Assembly: GCA_963827155.1 (NCBI GenBank)
Contig: CAWGZV010000001.1
Coordinates: 372,001-436,000 of the forward strand
From: UTCFX2 sp963827155
GTDB lineage: Bacteria > Chloroflexota > Anaerolineae > Anaerolineales > UBA4823
Length of the DNA stretch: 64,000 bases
Reading direction: 5' to 3'
A program made the translations under genes and the position numbers. The notes under the pieces were generated by a model. It did not search any database and was not told where the DNA came from. It saw only the letters and a program-made list of their open reading frames with translations. This document shows positions 34,276 to 43,218 of this stretch, one piece after another. Positions within the stretch are counted from its first letter, which is position 1, and every line of letters starts with the position of its first letter.

Positions 34276-35417
34276 TTATTCCTGGCAAGCTTTCTGCTGA
34301 TGCTGCTCGAAGGTTTCCGAGAATTCGTGAAAACCGGAGCCGTCGCAAGAGGAGCGGAAGTAATAATAAGGGGTCTGAGCGGGATAGGCAACCGCAAGTA
34401 AAGCGCTTAATCCTGGGTTGGAGATTGGTCCAGGTGGTAATCCGATATTTTGATAGGTGTTAAACGGCGAGCTGACCTCAAGGTCTTTGAGGCTGAGTGG
34501 ATTTTTCCACCAGTTTTTGGTCTCCCGATCATACCCAAGGGCATATTGGATTGTGGGATCTGTATCGAGTTTCATTCCGGCATTCAAGCGGTTGAAGAAA
34601 ACCGAAGCGATCATCGGCATTTCTTCTTCACGCACCGCTTCGCGCTGGACGATCGATGCAAGCGTCACCGCTTGATACAAACTAAGTCCCTGGTTTTGGT
34701 AATTTTCTCGCATTTCGTGGTCGATTTTGAGACTGAAATTCTGCAAGATTGCATCCAGCATCGATTTCAGGGCTGATTTTCCTGGAGAATCGGTAGGAGT
34801 TCAGGGAAGAGGAACCCTTCCAGCGATCTTCCTGGAGGAATTTCTGCCATAACTGCCGCAGAGGATTTCGGCTGGCGCACCGCATCCAGGAAAACCTGAG
34901 GTGAGAATTCCAGCCCGGAGGTTGGCAGGCTATCGGCAATTTCCTCCAATCTCCAGCCAGCGAGAATCCGAAAAGCCACTTCGCTCGGGGTGGCGTCTTG
35001 CAGCGCCCAGGCGATCTCGATTGCCGGTTTTCTCGGATCGACCTGATATTCGCCGGATTGCAGGCTTGTGTCCAACCCAGCATATACCAGGAAATCTCGC
35101 AGAGCCCGTCCGCTGCGGACCAGCAAATCCGATTCCAGCCGGCTTGCTACTGAAAGCGCCGATTCGCCCGGCTTTATCACAAACAACGCTGGGGCGCCTT
35201 CGGGTTGGGCAGGATCACGCAGGGCATCTTTTTGGAGGAGCAGCCGCGCCGAAAGCATCATTTTATTTCCCGCAGTAAGCTCGGAAGAAGCCGCGCCAAA
35301 AAAGCGCTCAGCTTCTCGCGGGATTTCAATGATTATCCAGGCGAGCAGTCCTACGATGAAACACCCTGTCAACAGGGTCAGGATAGATAGCGTGCGGAAG
35401 GTGTTGTTTTGGGTCAT
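34276..35417 (-). CDS. mltG: Endolytic transglycosylase MltG (two frameshifts)
   Basis: About 379 residues after joining three segments. One N-terminal membrane helix (LSILTLLTGCFIVGLLAWII) is followed by a LysM-like subdomain (VIKPGESALSVASRLESDLLV). After a break at 34800-34801 (extra base in AA on the coding strand) SYRFSRKISPE continues; after another near 34762 comes MLDAILQNF and the YceG catalytic domain with ASIVQREAVREEEMPMIASVFFNRL (catalytic Glu), LDTDPTIQYALGY and SPFNTYQNIGLPPGPISNPG. It cuts nascent glycan strands and sets their length. It follows ruvX in the operon, a common pairing. Confidence 0.88.
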
Positions 35418-35465
35418 ATGCGAAGGACTGAAGAAAAGGAAGAAGATTCCAGGAGCAGTCGTATC

Positions 35466-35885
35466 TTACTCAATCCCTTCATTTTCATCCAGATAAGTCT
35501 GCAGAATGACGGTTGCGGCCAGGTCATCCATATGGCCGCCGCGTTTCCGCCGCGAGGCGCCCATGGCAATCCGAGCTGAGCGCGCTGCCTGGGTGCTGCC
35601 CGATTCATCCCAAAGCACGATCGGTAGGTCGGTCTGCTGGCGTACAGCCTGTGCCAGACGGGATGAGCGCCTGCTTTGAAGTGTGGGATGATTTTCTTCA
35701 TCCAACTGCTGACCGAGGACGATTAAACCGACCTGGTGCTCAGCAGCCAGGGAGGCGATTAGCGCCGCATCCAGCGACCTGGATTGATGGTGGATCACGG
35801 TGAGCGGGTTGGCGATTGTGCCGGTGGGGTCGCTGATTGCGATCCCGATGCGCTTCTCGCCGGGGTCGACAGCCATCACCCTCAT
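35466..35885 (-). CDS. ruvX: RuvX/YqgF, putative pre-16S rRNA nuclease
   Basis: 139 residues. RNase H-like fold with MAVDPGEKRIGIAISD at the start, GLIVLGQQ in the middle, LPIVLWDESGSTQAA, and the C-terminal HMDDLAATVILQTYL that carries acidic catalytic residues. It is thought to trim the 5' end of 16S rRNA precursors. The ATG at 35885 overlaps the upstream TGA (ATGA); the longer open frame to 35975 is not used. Confidence 0.93.
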   Translation of the reverse strand: MRVMAVDPGEKRIGIAISDPTGTIANPLTVIHHQSRSLDAALIASLAAEHQVGLIVLGQQLDEENHPTLQSRRSSRLAQAVRQQTDLPIVLWDESGSTQAARSARIAMGASRRKRGGHMDDLAATVILQTYLDENEGIE

Positions 35886-37436
35886 AAAGGCGGCGCATCC
35901 TTGACGGAAGATTTGTCCTGGCTTTGGAAGAATATCTCGATTCGGAATGGCAGCACAGGAAGCCGCGGCCACCATTCAGGTTGAAGCTGGATGGCAGGAG
36001 CGCCGTCGAGCGGGAGAGCTGACTTGAGCTGGCTGGCAGCCTGCTCGGGATCAAGTCCGAGCGCGAGGCGGATGGCGTCTGGCTCGCTGACCTGCGCCTG
36101 CACTCGCCGGGTCGCATGCAGTTTCCAGACGATTGATCCATCCTTATCCACCGTTGGCAGGTCCAAGGTTTCCACCTGAAGGCTGTCGTTGATTGGCCGG
36201 TAGCCGGAGGGCAGGTTCGCGTCAAAGACGGCCGCCGCCATCGCATTTTGCTCGGCTTCACGCACCACTCGCCCTTGCATCTGCAGCCGCCAGAGCAAGG
36301 TGAGCTGGTCTGACGGATACCCTGTCTCGGGTTGGAATTCCTCTTTAATGATTTTGACCTGCTTCAGGCTGGACGGGATTAACAAGTCACCAGCGGAGAG
36401 CTGGCGTTCGATTTCTTCTACAGCGCTTTTTTCCAGCGCTGCTTTTAGACGCTCCCTTAAATTTTGGCGGTCTTGCAGGCTGGGAGCAGGCTCTTCCCGA
36501 TTGGCGCCTCCGCGGATTGGCTCGGGATTTGCTACGCTGAGCTGGGTTCCCAACAATCCCTCAATGGCTGCAAGCTGACCGGATTCGAGGTTTCCCGCTT
36601 CGCCAGGGGTCAAACAGCGGATCTGTACTTCGGATGTTGAGCCAGGTCCAGCCGGGACGACCAATTCTTGAATGGTGGCATAGAGAAGCGCTCCCTCTCC
36701 GGCTGGGTTGGACGGTTGTGCCGAGCGGTACTTTCACATCTTGATCGGTAAGGTTGGTGAACTCGGCTGCCCCTTCCGCCGGTCGATCTGGCAGTTGAAC
36801 CACGCCGGTTGTGGGGATGGAATCGCGCCCTTCGACCTCCACCTGGATAAGCTCTGAGCGAACCGCACCGGTCAAGTCCGTCGCCTGGATCTCAGAGCTG
36901 GTGTGAGCATCCATGAGCACGTCCTGCACCATCGTGCGTGGGGTCAGGGTGATCCGAGCGGTAGGCGCGAGTGTGGCAGCAATCGCCAGCAGTGCAAGCA
37001 CCCCGGCAGCAAATACCGCCAGCCGAGCTGCGGGGTGTAAGGTTTTTCCGCTCCGCTGCGGACGGGTTAGGAGCAATTTATCGACATCATTCCCAGTGTT
37101 CTGACGCAGGAGAGAATAATCAAGCGCAATAGGTTTTCTGAAGCGGTGTGGAACTCGCCAATGAACCTGGCTCTGGGCTTTGCGCAGAGAGGTAAATACC
37201 GGGATGCCCAATCTCGGCGCCTGGTAGCGGACCTCAGGATCTTTACTGACCAGCGCAATCTGGGTGCCCAACTCCTGGCTGGCACGCTGGAGCAGGACAA
37301 GGTCAAGCTTTCGGTTGAGCTGGGCGCCATCCTCCGGCCAGACGATCAGGATGCGGCTGTTCTTCGCCCATCCCATTTTGTCTTTAACCGAGACAATATC
37401 ATCGTGTGGCTCGAGCTTCAGGATGAAAGTCTTCAT
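35882..37436 (-). CDS. Baseplate J/gp47-like membrane protein (one frameshift)
   Basis: About 517 residues when joined at the GGG at 36705-36707; one base fewer restores TVQPAGEGALLYATIQELVVPAGPG. The N-terminus MKTFILKLEPHDD and WAKNSRILIVWPE form a cytoplasmic alpha/beta domain of about 110 residues. A single membrane helix (LAVFAAGVLALLAIAATLAP, about 160) precedes a large extracytoplasmic part with baseplate-J-like segments (TNLTDQDVKVPLGTTV, GEAGNLESGQLAAIEG). Similar proteins in Anaerolineae carry this label, but nothing else phage-like is nearby. Function unknown; the place beside ruvX, mltG and glycosyltransferases suggests the envelope. Confidence 0.62.
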
Positions 37437-38179
37437 GGATTATCGCTGAACCATTTGTGGAAGTAGAGCTGGCATGACTTTGAAAGGAAGCCGTGGCGCT
37501 GGATCATCCTCTGGGTGGTGACATTTCGCCCTTGTGTGGCAACCCAGATATCTGCAACCCCATGCTGCACGTACCAATCCAATCCGCTGCGAAACAATTC
37601 CTGCCCAATCCCGGACCGACGAGCAGATTGATTGACACCGGTGAGCTCATAAACTCCCTGGTTCTTTTCCCAGTCCACCAGCCCGGTGATGTACCCCAAA
37701 ATCTCGCCATCTTTCTCGGCAACCAGTCTTAAGTCTGCTCCCCCATTTACACTGTTCTTCACCCAAATGGCGTAATAATCCGCCCATTTCCCTTCTTTGA
37801 AATGGCGGTCGAAATAGAATCGGGAATCGACGTAGCTCAATCTGGCGATCGCTTGGAGCGCGGGGATATCTCGAGCCGTGGCTTCTCGAATCTCGACTTG
37901 CTCGGTCGCTCTGGGGCGGGTTTCCGGATCCCAATCTTTCAGTGATCGCTCCAATGTATAGCGGATTTCGACCAGATGGAAGTGATTTGCCTCTGCCAGC
38001 CAGACGGTCTGCGGATCATCGGAATCAGCCAGGAAATAAAGGCAGTCGATTTGCTCACGGCGGCACCAATCGAGCGCGGTACGCAGGCTGGCTTCCTGCA
38101 GCCGGGAAGCGTTCAGCCTAGCGATCCTGCTGCCGAAGAAATTCGTATCCCATTCCAAAAACTGGCAAATCTCGTCCAT
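37433..38179 (-). CDS. GNAT acetyltransferase, WecD-like
   Basis: About 248 residues. The start MDEICQFLEWDTNFFGSRIARL resembles the N-domain of dTDP-fucosamine acetyltransferase WecD. The C-terminal GNAT domain has the acetyl-CoA loop QSARRSGIGQELF and ATQGRNVTTQRMIQRHGF. It probably N-acylates an amino sugar for a surface glycan. The ATG at 38179 overlaps the TAA of the glycosyltransferase gene (TAATG); the 128 codons upstream in the same frame are an antisense shadow. Its own stop overlaps the next gene as ATGA. Confidence 0.83.
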   Translation of the reverse strand: MDEICQFLEWDTNFFGSRIARLNASRLQEASLRTALDWCRREQIDCLYFLADSDDPQTVWLAEANHFHLVEIRYTLERSLKDWDPETRPRATEQVEIREATARDIPALQAIARLSYVDSRFYFDRHFKEGKWADYYAIWVKNSVNGGADLRLVAEKDGEILGYITGLVDWEKNQGVYELTGVNQSARRSGIGQELFRSGLDWYVQHGVADIWVATQGRNVTTQRMIQRHGFLSKSCQLYFHKWFSDNP

Positions 38180-39126
38180 TATTTGCCGTGCACTGTATCT
38201 TCTCGAATGATATAGGTGGGGCGCTCCATGATCCGAAAATGCATCCGTGCCAGGTATTCGCCGATGATCCCCAGGGCGAAAAGCTGGACGCCCGAGAAAA
38301 TGGCAATGATCGATGCCAGGAAGGGGAAACCGGGCACGCTGCCGCCTTCGACGATAAAGCGCCCGATCACATAAAATAAGATCAACACCCCGAAAATGGC
38401 AAAGCCAAATCCCATAAGACTTGCAAGCTGGAGGGGCAGCACGGTGAAGCCGGTGAGCATGTTGATCGCGTGGAGGATTAACTTTCCAAAGGTGTAGTTT
38501 GAGACCCCGCTGTGGCGCGGTTGATGTTCGGTGGGTACGGAGGCGAAGCGGGTTGTGCCCCATGCAAGCAGGACATCCAGGACTACGTATGGGCTTTGGT
38601 AGTGCTCGAAAGCACTGCGAACTTGCGTGCGTACGGCTCGAAATGCACTGACCTTTCGAGCGTTTTCCACCCCCATCGTCCCCTGGAGTGCGAGGCGGGT
38701 GAAATAGGATGCGAAATTTCGCCAGAGCCCGTGCTGCTGCCTCACCGGGGAGCCGTAGACCACATCCTGACCCTGCTCGATTTTCTCCAGTAAGAGCGGG
38801 ATTTCTTCGGGAGGGTGCTGAAGATCATCATCCATGGTCACGGTGATGGAGTAGCGCGCCGAACGCAGCCCGCAGAGCAAGGCGTTGTGCTGCCCGTAGT
38901 TGCGCATGAAGAGAATGCCGCGCACCCAGGGATGGGTTTGCGACAGGCGCAGGATCTCCTCCCAGCTGTTGTCCCGGCTGCCGTCGTTCACAAGCACCGC
39001 TTCGAAAGGTTTTGAGGTTTGTGCAAGCACGGGCTCGAGGCGGGCAATCAGATCGGCGAGGATCGCAGCGCTGTTGTAGACTGGGATTACGACCGAGAGG
39101 CCGTCTGGGAAAGTATATTCATCCAT
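38179..39126 (-). CDS. GT2 polyprenyl-phosphate glycosyltransferase (GtrB/ArnC-like)
   Basis: 315 residues. The GT-A domain has LSVVIPVYNSA at the start, VLVNDGSRDNSWEE, and TVTMDDDLQHPPEEIP (DxD-type). Two C-terminal membrane helices (VLPLQLASLMGFGFAIFGVLILF and FPFLASIIAIFSGVQLFALGIIGEYLARMHF) match GtrB/ArnC-type enzymes that load a sugar onto polyprenyl phosphate. The GT-C-like proteins just upstream would be natural users of that donor. Gene spacing is three bases. Confidence 0.9.
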   Translation of the reverse strand: MDEYTFPDGLSVVIPVYNSAAILADLIARLEPVLAQTSKPFEAVLVNDGSRDNSWEEILRLSQTHPWVRGILFMRNYGQHNALLCGLRSARYSITVTMDDDLQHPPEEIPLLLEKIEQGQDVVYGSPVRQQHGLWRNFASYFTRLALQGTMGVENARKVSAFRAVRTQVRSAFEHYQSPYVVLDVLLAWGTTRFASVPTEHQPRHSGVSNYTFGKLILHAINMLTGFTVLPLQLASLMGFGFAIFGVLILFYVIGRFIVEGGSVPGFPFLASIIAIFSGVQLFALGIIGEYLARMHFRIMERPTYIIREDTVHGK

Positions 39127-39129
39127 AGA

Positions 39130-41178
39130 TCAAGGGAATTGACAGCTCAGGACTTCCTGGATTTGTTTAACGCCTCGGTTTTTGCGGCGCTGTCTGGGAT
39201 CTCTGCCGCGCAAGCTCTGCCAGGCGTCGCAGAGCGGATATTGGGTTTTGTCCCAAATCTGGTAGGCGCTCATTGATAGCTCTACAGCTTTAGCCCACTT
39301 ACCAACATGGGCATAGCCCATCACAAAGGGGATCAGCTCAGAGACATTTTTATCGGTGAAATGCTTGTTGATCTTCAAAGCTTTATCTGCCATCTCTTCC
39401 ACGCCTTGCCAATCACCTGCTTGAGCAAAGAGCTCGGCCTTCTCAAAATAATAACACCAGTTGGGCGCCGGTTCGGGTCCAAAAATTTCTGTCGGGAATT
39501 TTGCTGGCTCAACCGGGTTGCTCTGGATCAGCTCGGGTCGGGAGAGGGAGGTGGCTTCACGAATGTAGAGCGGTTTGACCGGTAAGAAGCGGTCCAGCTC
39601 TGGATCCATCACCTTCAGGCAGCGAGGAGGGTCGTAGAACAGGACGATCGCTTTTGAGGTGCTCCCCTTAAAACCTGAAGCCCGGTAAGGCATTTGGATC
39701 GCTTCCCCCGGTTTGATTTCCTTTAAATCGATCCCCAGGCGAGCTTCAATATCATAAAGCAGGTATGGCATTTCGCTCGTGAGCGATTTTGGAGAGTAGA
39801 TCCAGTTTAGCGGCGCTGAGAGCGAGTTATCGCTGAAATATGTAAACGGAATCTCTGAGGTCATTAAGAGTGTACCGGGCTCAATCCCCGGGGCGCGCCA
39901 GGTGAGCTGCCAGAAAAAATTCTTCTGTGAGAGCCATTCCTGCCGGTAGTAGAGCCTGTGCTGGAACTGGATCCCGGTGGAGAGGGCGACCAGGATTGCC
40001 ACAGTCCCGGCGGTGATCCATGCCCGGCGGTCTGCAAGCCCGATCAGCCCGGCGACCAGCAGAGAGGTGCCAAGCATCGTGATCAGGGTGAAGCGGTCGA
40101 AAGGAAAGAGCAGCTCAAAATGCAGGTCGGTGATCCAGATTGTCCATCCCGAGACCAGGAATGTGAGAACGCCTAAGGAGATTGCCTGCATTGACCAGCT
40201 CAGACGCGGCTGAATGTTGGCAGCCGGCGGCTGGCGTTTGATCAGCAGCAGGTAAACCAGGGTGATGAACAAGCTCGCGGCTACTGCGCCGATCAGCAAA
40301 GTAATCACATTCGGGTCGAATTCTTTCAGATAACCAGGATCAAGGTCATGGAACCAGGCCAGGATATTGACCTCCCAAAAATCCTGGAAGATTGTCCGCG
40401 TCAAACGGAAAATAGTGGCAAACGGGGCTTTGAGCAGGTCGCCGAAGAGCAAAATCTGGGCGCGCGGGCTGGTATTGAAGAACGCCCGCCAGATTAAGAA
40501 GGGGATCAAGAGAGCCAGGTATGGAGCCCAGCGCAGCATGGTATAACGGATTTTTTGACGCAGCGGGAGGCTGTAATCATCGATCGTCAGCCAAATAAAA
40601 AAGGGACGGAGCAGCTCGAGCCCCAGAAAATACTCGGTGATCAACATGCTGATTGCCGAGCAGGCGACCGAAAGAGCCATCAGCGGCCAAAACCAGCGGT
40701 GTAAGCGCTGCGCCCAAATCATTGTCCCGAGTGAAAGGACAAATAAGAAGAATACCAGATAGGCGTTGCTGTATGTCACGGCGATGTACTGCTGGCTGAA
40801 ACCAGGGTAGACTGCAAATAGAGCGGCCGCCCAGAAAACTTCGCGTGGCCGGTCAGGCCACAAACCGCGCAGCGTCCACCACCAGGCCAAGCTGGTGAGC
40901 CAGCGGGTGAAGATGCTGAAATACTGCCAGGCCTGGGTGGATTCACCCATGAGCGGAGTGGTCAGCTTGAAGATCCAGGCGAGCAGCGGGCGATCGCTCG
41001 AGAAGCCTTGCTGAAAACCTTCCGGTCCCAAAAAATGGTAAAACCAGACGGAGGGCCAATCATCCCAATAGAAACCGAGCCGATAGATCATCGGCAGGTA
41101 GGCAAGCGCGCACAGCGCCAGCAGAGCGAGCGAGGCGGTCCAAGGGCCAAATCTGAGCGAGCGCAGGCGGTTGATCAT
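39130..41178 (-). CDS. GT-C-like membrane glycosyltransferase, copy 1, with TPR-like tail
   Basis: 682 residues with about ten to twelve membrane helices. The first loop contains YRLGFYWDDWPSVWFYHFLGPEG; a DD pair after helix 1 is typical of GT-C enzymes using lipid-linked donors. A conserved YAVYPGFSQQYIAVTYSNAYL follows, then a periplasmic domain (TWRAPGIEPGTLLMTSEIPFTY, SAPLNWIYSPK). The last 100 residues are soluble and helical (WCYYFEKAELFAQAGDWQGVEEMADKAL), resembling TPR repeats. It is the third in line of three tandem paralogs. Confidence 0.75.
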   Translation of the reverse strand: MINRLRSLRFGPWTASLALLALCALAYLPMIYRLGFYWDDWPSVWFYHFLGPEGFQQGFSSDRPLLAWIFKLTTPLMGESTQAWQYFSIFTRWLTSLAWWWTLRGLWPDRPREVFWAAALFAVYPGFSQQYIAVTYSNAYLVFFLFVLSLGTMIWAQRLHRWFWPLMALSVACSAISMLITEYFLGLELLRPFFIWLTIDDYSLPLRQKIRYTMLRWAPYLALLIPFLIWRAFFNTSPRAQILLFGDLLKAPFATIFRLTRTIFQDFWEVNILAWFHDLDPGYLKEFDPNVITLLIGAVAASLFITLVYLLLIKRQPPAANIQPRLSWSMQAISLGVLTFLVSGWTIWITDLHFELLFPFDRFTLITMLGTSLLVAGLIGLADRRAWITAGTVAILVALSTGIQFQHRLYYRQEWLSQKNFFWQLTWRAPGIEPGTLLMTSEIPFTYFSDNSLSAPLNWIYSPKSLTSEMPYLLYDIEARLGIDLKEIKPGEAIQMPYRASGFKGSTSKAIVLFYDPPRCLKVMDPELDRFLPVKPLYIREATSLSRPELIQSNPVEPAKFPTEIFGPEPAPNWCYYFEKAELFAQAGDWQGVEEMADKALKINKHFTDKNVSELIPFVMGYAHVGKWAKAVELSMSAYQIWDKTQYPLCDAWQSLRGRDPRQRRKNRGVKQIQEVLSCQFP

Positions 41179-41181
41179 GGA

Positions 41182-43218
41182 TCAGGGAGGGGTGCACTCG
41201 AATTTGGAATTGATCTCGTCAAAAACCTGGTCAAACACAGGGTCACCCTTGATCTGCTTGCTGAGGTAGAACCAGGTATCGCACATGTAGTAGTGCATTT
41301 TTTTCGAAAGTTTGCCAGCCTGGAGGGAGATCTCGCGAGCTTTATCGTATTTTCCGGCGCGGGCATAAGCATAAACGAACGGGATCAATTCAGGGGCGTT
41401 ATCCGAGGTCAGCTCCGGTTTAATTTTCAGCGCCTGGTCTGCAATCTCCGCAGCTTTTTCCCACTGTCCGCGCTGCACTGCCAGGTCTACCTTTTCAAAA
41501 TAATAGCACCAGGTGTGCTTTAGTTCCGGTCCCAGGAAGGGCGGCAGCTCGGCGGTTCCCAGATCTTCCCCCGCAATCAGGCTTTGATTTGAAAGCGGCA
41601 GCGCCAGGACCACATAACCGGGCTTGTTGGGATAATGGCGGTCGGTGTAAAGGTCCAAGATTTTCAAGCAGCGCGGTGGGTCATAGTTGAATACCACCGA
41701 CTGCGAGGTAGTGCCCTTAAATTTTGTAGCCCTATAGGTTTCTTCGATAACCGTACCAGGATCCAGGCTGGGGAGCTGATTTCCCAGGCGGGCGTTGATG
41801 TCAGACATTAATAAAGGCATCTCACGCGTTTTCAGATCTGGGGCATAGATCCAATTGATCGGTGCAGATAGGGAGTTATCGGTGGATGAATAAAACGGCA
41901 AATTGCTGGTCAGCAAGAGAGTGCCAGGTTTGAGAGCCGGGACACGCCAGGCAAGCTGCCAGAAGAAATTACGCTGGTCGATCCATTCCTGGCGGAAAAG
42001 CAGGGCGTTATGGAACTGGCTGCCGGCTGCCACGCCGCCAAGCACCGCAATGAGCAGAATTTTTGGCAGGTGCGGGCGGATAAGCAGGTCGATCAGCCCG
42101 ACCAGCGCCAGACAGGCGCCGATCATCATAGGTTGAGTGAGCCGATTCCAGGGGACGGCAAGGTCGATGCGTAGATCGGTCACCCAAACCGGCCAGCCTC
42201 CGATAAACAGCGCGTAAAGGCCTACCAGCATGGCGGTTAACCCCCAGGCGTTTCGCCAGCCGCCGGGCTCGCGGCTCGATTTTGTCCACACAAGCAGCAT
42301 CAGGATCGCACCAAGCACCGTGACGCTCAAAACCACCCCAATATAAACGGTCAGCACACTGGTCTTGATCCCGCTGAAATTCAGAAAGCCAAAGGTCTTA
42401 AGCCAGGCAGTCACTCCGGTCTCATAAATATCGATCAAGATTTTTCGGGCCAATTCGCTCAAGGCAGATGGGTTTGCCGCAAGATTCTTGAAGACGGTAA
42501 CTTCGCCGCGCGGGGTGAAATGGCTCATCCGCCAGACCAGAAAGCCCAGGTTAGCCGCAAGATATGGGATCCAGCGTTTGATCGTCTCGACCAGCCGTCT
42601 GCTGAAACGAGGGTAAAATTCCGCCAGCAGCAGCCAGAGGATCACCGGACGAAGCAGCTCAAGCCCGAAGTAATATTCCAGGGCAAACATGCACAGTACG
42701 CCGATCAGGAGCGAAATCATGGTGTAGAGCAGGTAGCGCTTCGGGCTGCGAATCGAGTAGACCATCATCGTCAGAGAGACGAAAAAGAAGCCCATGATCA
42801 GCATCTGATGGCCCTGTGTAATGGCGATATACTGCTGAGACAGCCCCGGGTAAACGATAAAAAGGATCAGCACACCCAGAACCTGGAGCCGGCTCTTCGG
42901 CCAGATCGAAAGCAGCAGCCAGCCCAGTGCGAGGGCAGTGATCCAACGACAGGCGATTGCAAAGACCTGCCAGGCGAACAGCGATTCGCCGAGCAGAGAT
43001 GTGGTCAGAACAAAAAGCCAGCCTTGAACAGGCCGGTCTGCGGCGAAAGCCTGAGGGAAAACTGTTGGTCCAAAATAATGAAGGAACCAGAGTGAAGGCC
43101 AGTCATCCCAATATACTCCCATTGTGGAGATCAGCACTCCGTATGTAATCCCAGCGAGGAGCAGCAGCCCGGCCGCGATCGCCCACGGGCTTCGAAGTAA
43201 TTCTTTCAGTTTACTCAT
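41182..43218 (-). CDS. GT-C-like membrane glycosyltransferase, copy 2, with TPR-like tail
   Basis: 678 residues, colinear with its two neighbours: VYWDDWPSLWFLHYFGPTVFP after helix 1, FIVYPGLSQQYIAITQGHQML, AWRVPALKPGTLLLTSNLPFYSSTDNSLSAP, and the tail WCYYFEKVDLAVQRGQWEKAAEIADQALKI. The ATG at 43218 overlaps the upstream TGA (ATGA). Sequences differ widely outside the motifs, so the duplications are old and the copies probably have distinct acceptors. Confidence 0.75.
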   Translation of the reverse strand: MSKLKELLRSPWAIAAGLLLLAGITYGVLISTMGVYWDDWPSLWFLHYFGPTVFPQAFAADRPVQGWLFVLTTSLLGESLFAWQVFAIACRWITALALGWLLLSIWPKSRLQVLGVLILFIVYPGLSQQYIAITQGHQMLIMGFFFVSLTMMVYSIRSPKRYLLYTMISLLIGVLCMFALEYYFGLELLRPVILWLLLAEFYPRFSRRLVETIKRWIPYLAANLGFLVWRMSHFTPRGEVTVFKNLAANPSALSELARKILIDIYETGVTAWLKTFGFLNFSGIKTSVLTVYIGVVLSVTVLGAILMLLVWTKSSREPGGWRNAWGLTAMLVGLYALFIGGWPVWVTDLRIDLAVPWNRLTQPMMIGACLALVGLIDLLIRPHLPKILLIAVLGGVAAGSQFHNALLFRQEWIDQRNFFWQLAWRVPALKPGTLLLTSNLPFYSSTDNSLSAPINWIYAPDLKTREMPLLMSDINARLGNQLPSLDPGTVIEETYRATKFKGTTSQSVVFNYDPPRCLKILDLYTDRHYPNKPGYVVLALPLSNQSLIAGEDLGTAELPPFLGPELKHTWCYYFEKVDLAVQRGQWEKAAEIADQALKIKPELTSDNAPELIPFVYAYARAGKYDKAREISLQAGKLSKKMHYYMCDTWFYLSKQIKGDPVFDQVFDEINSKFECTPP

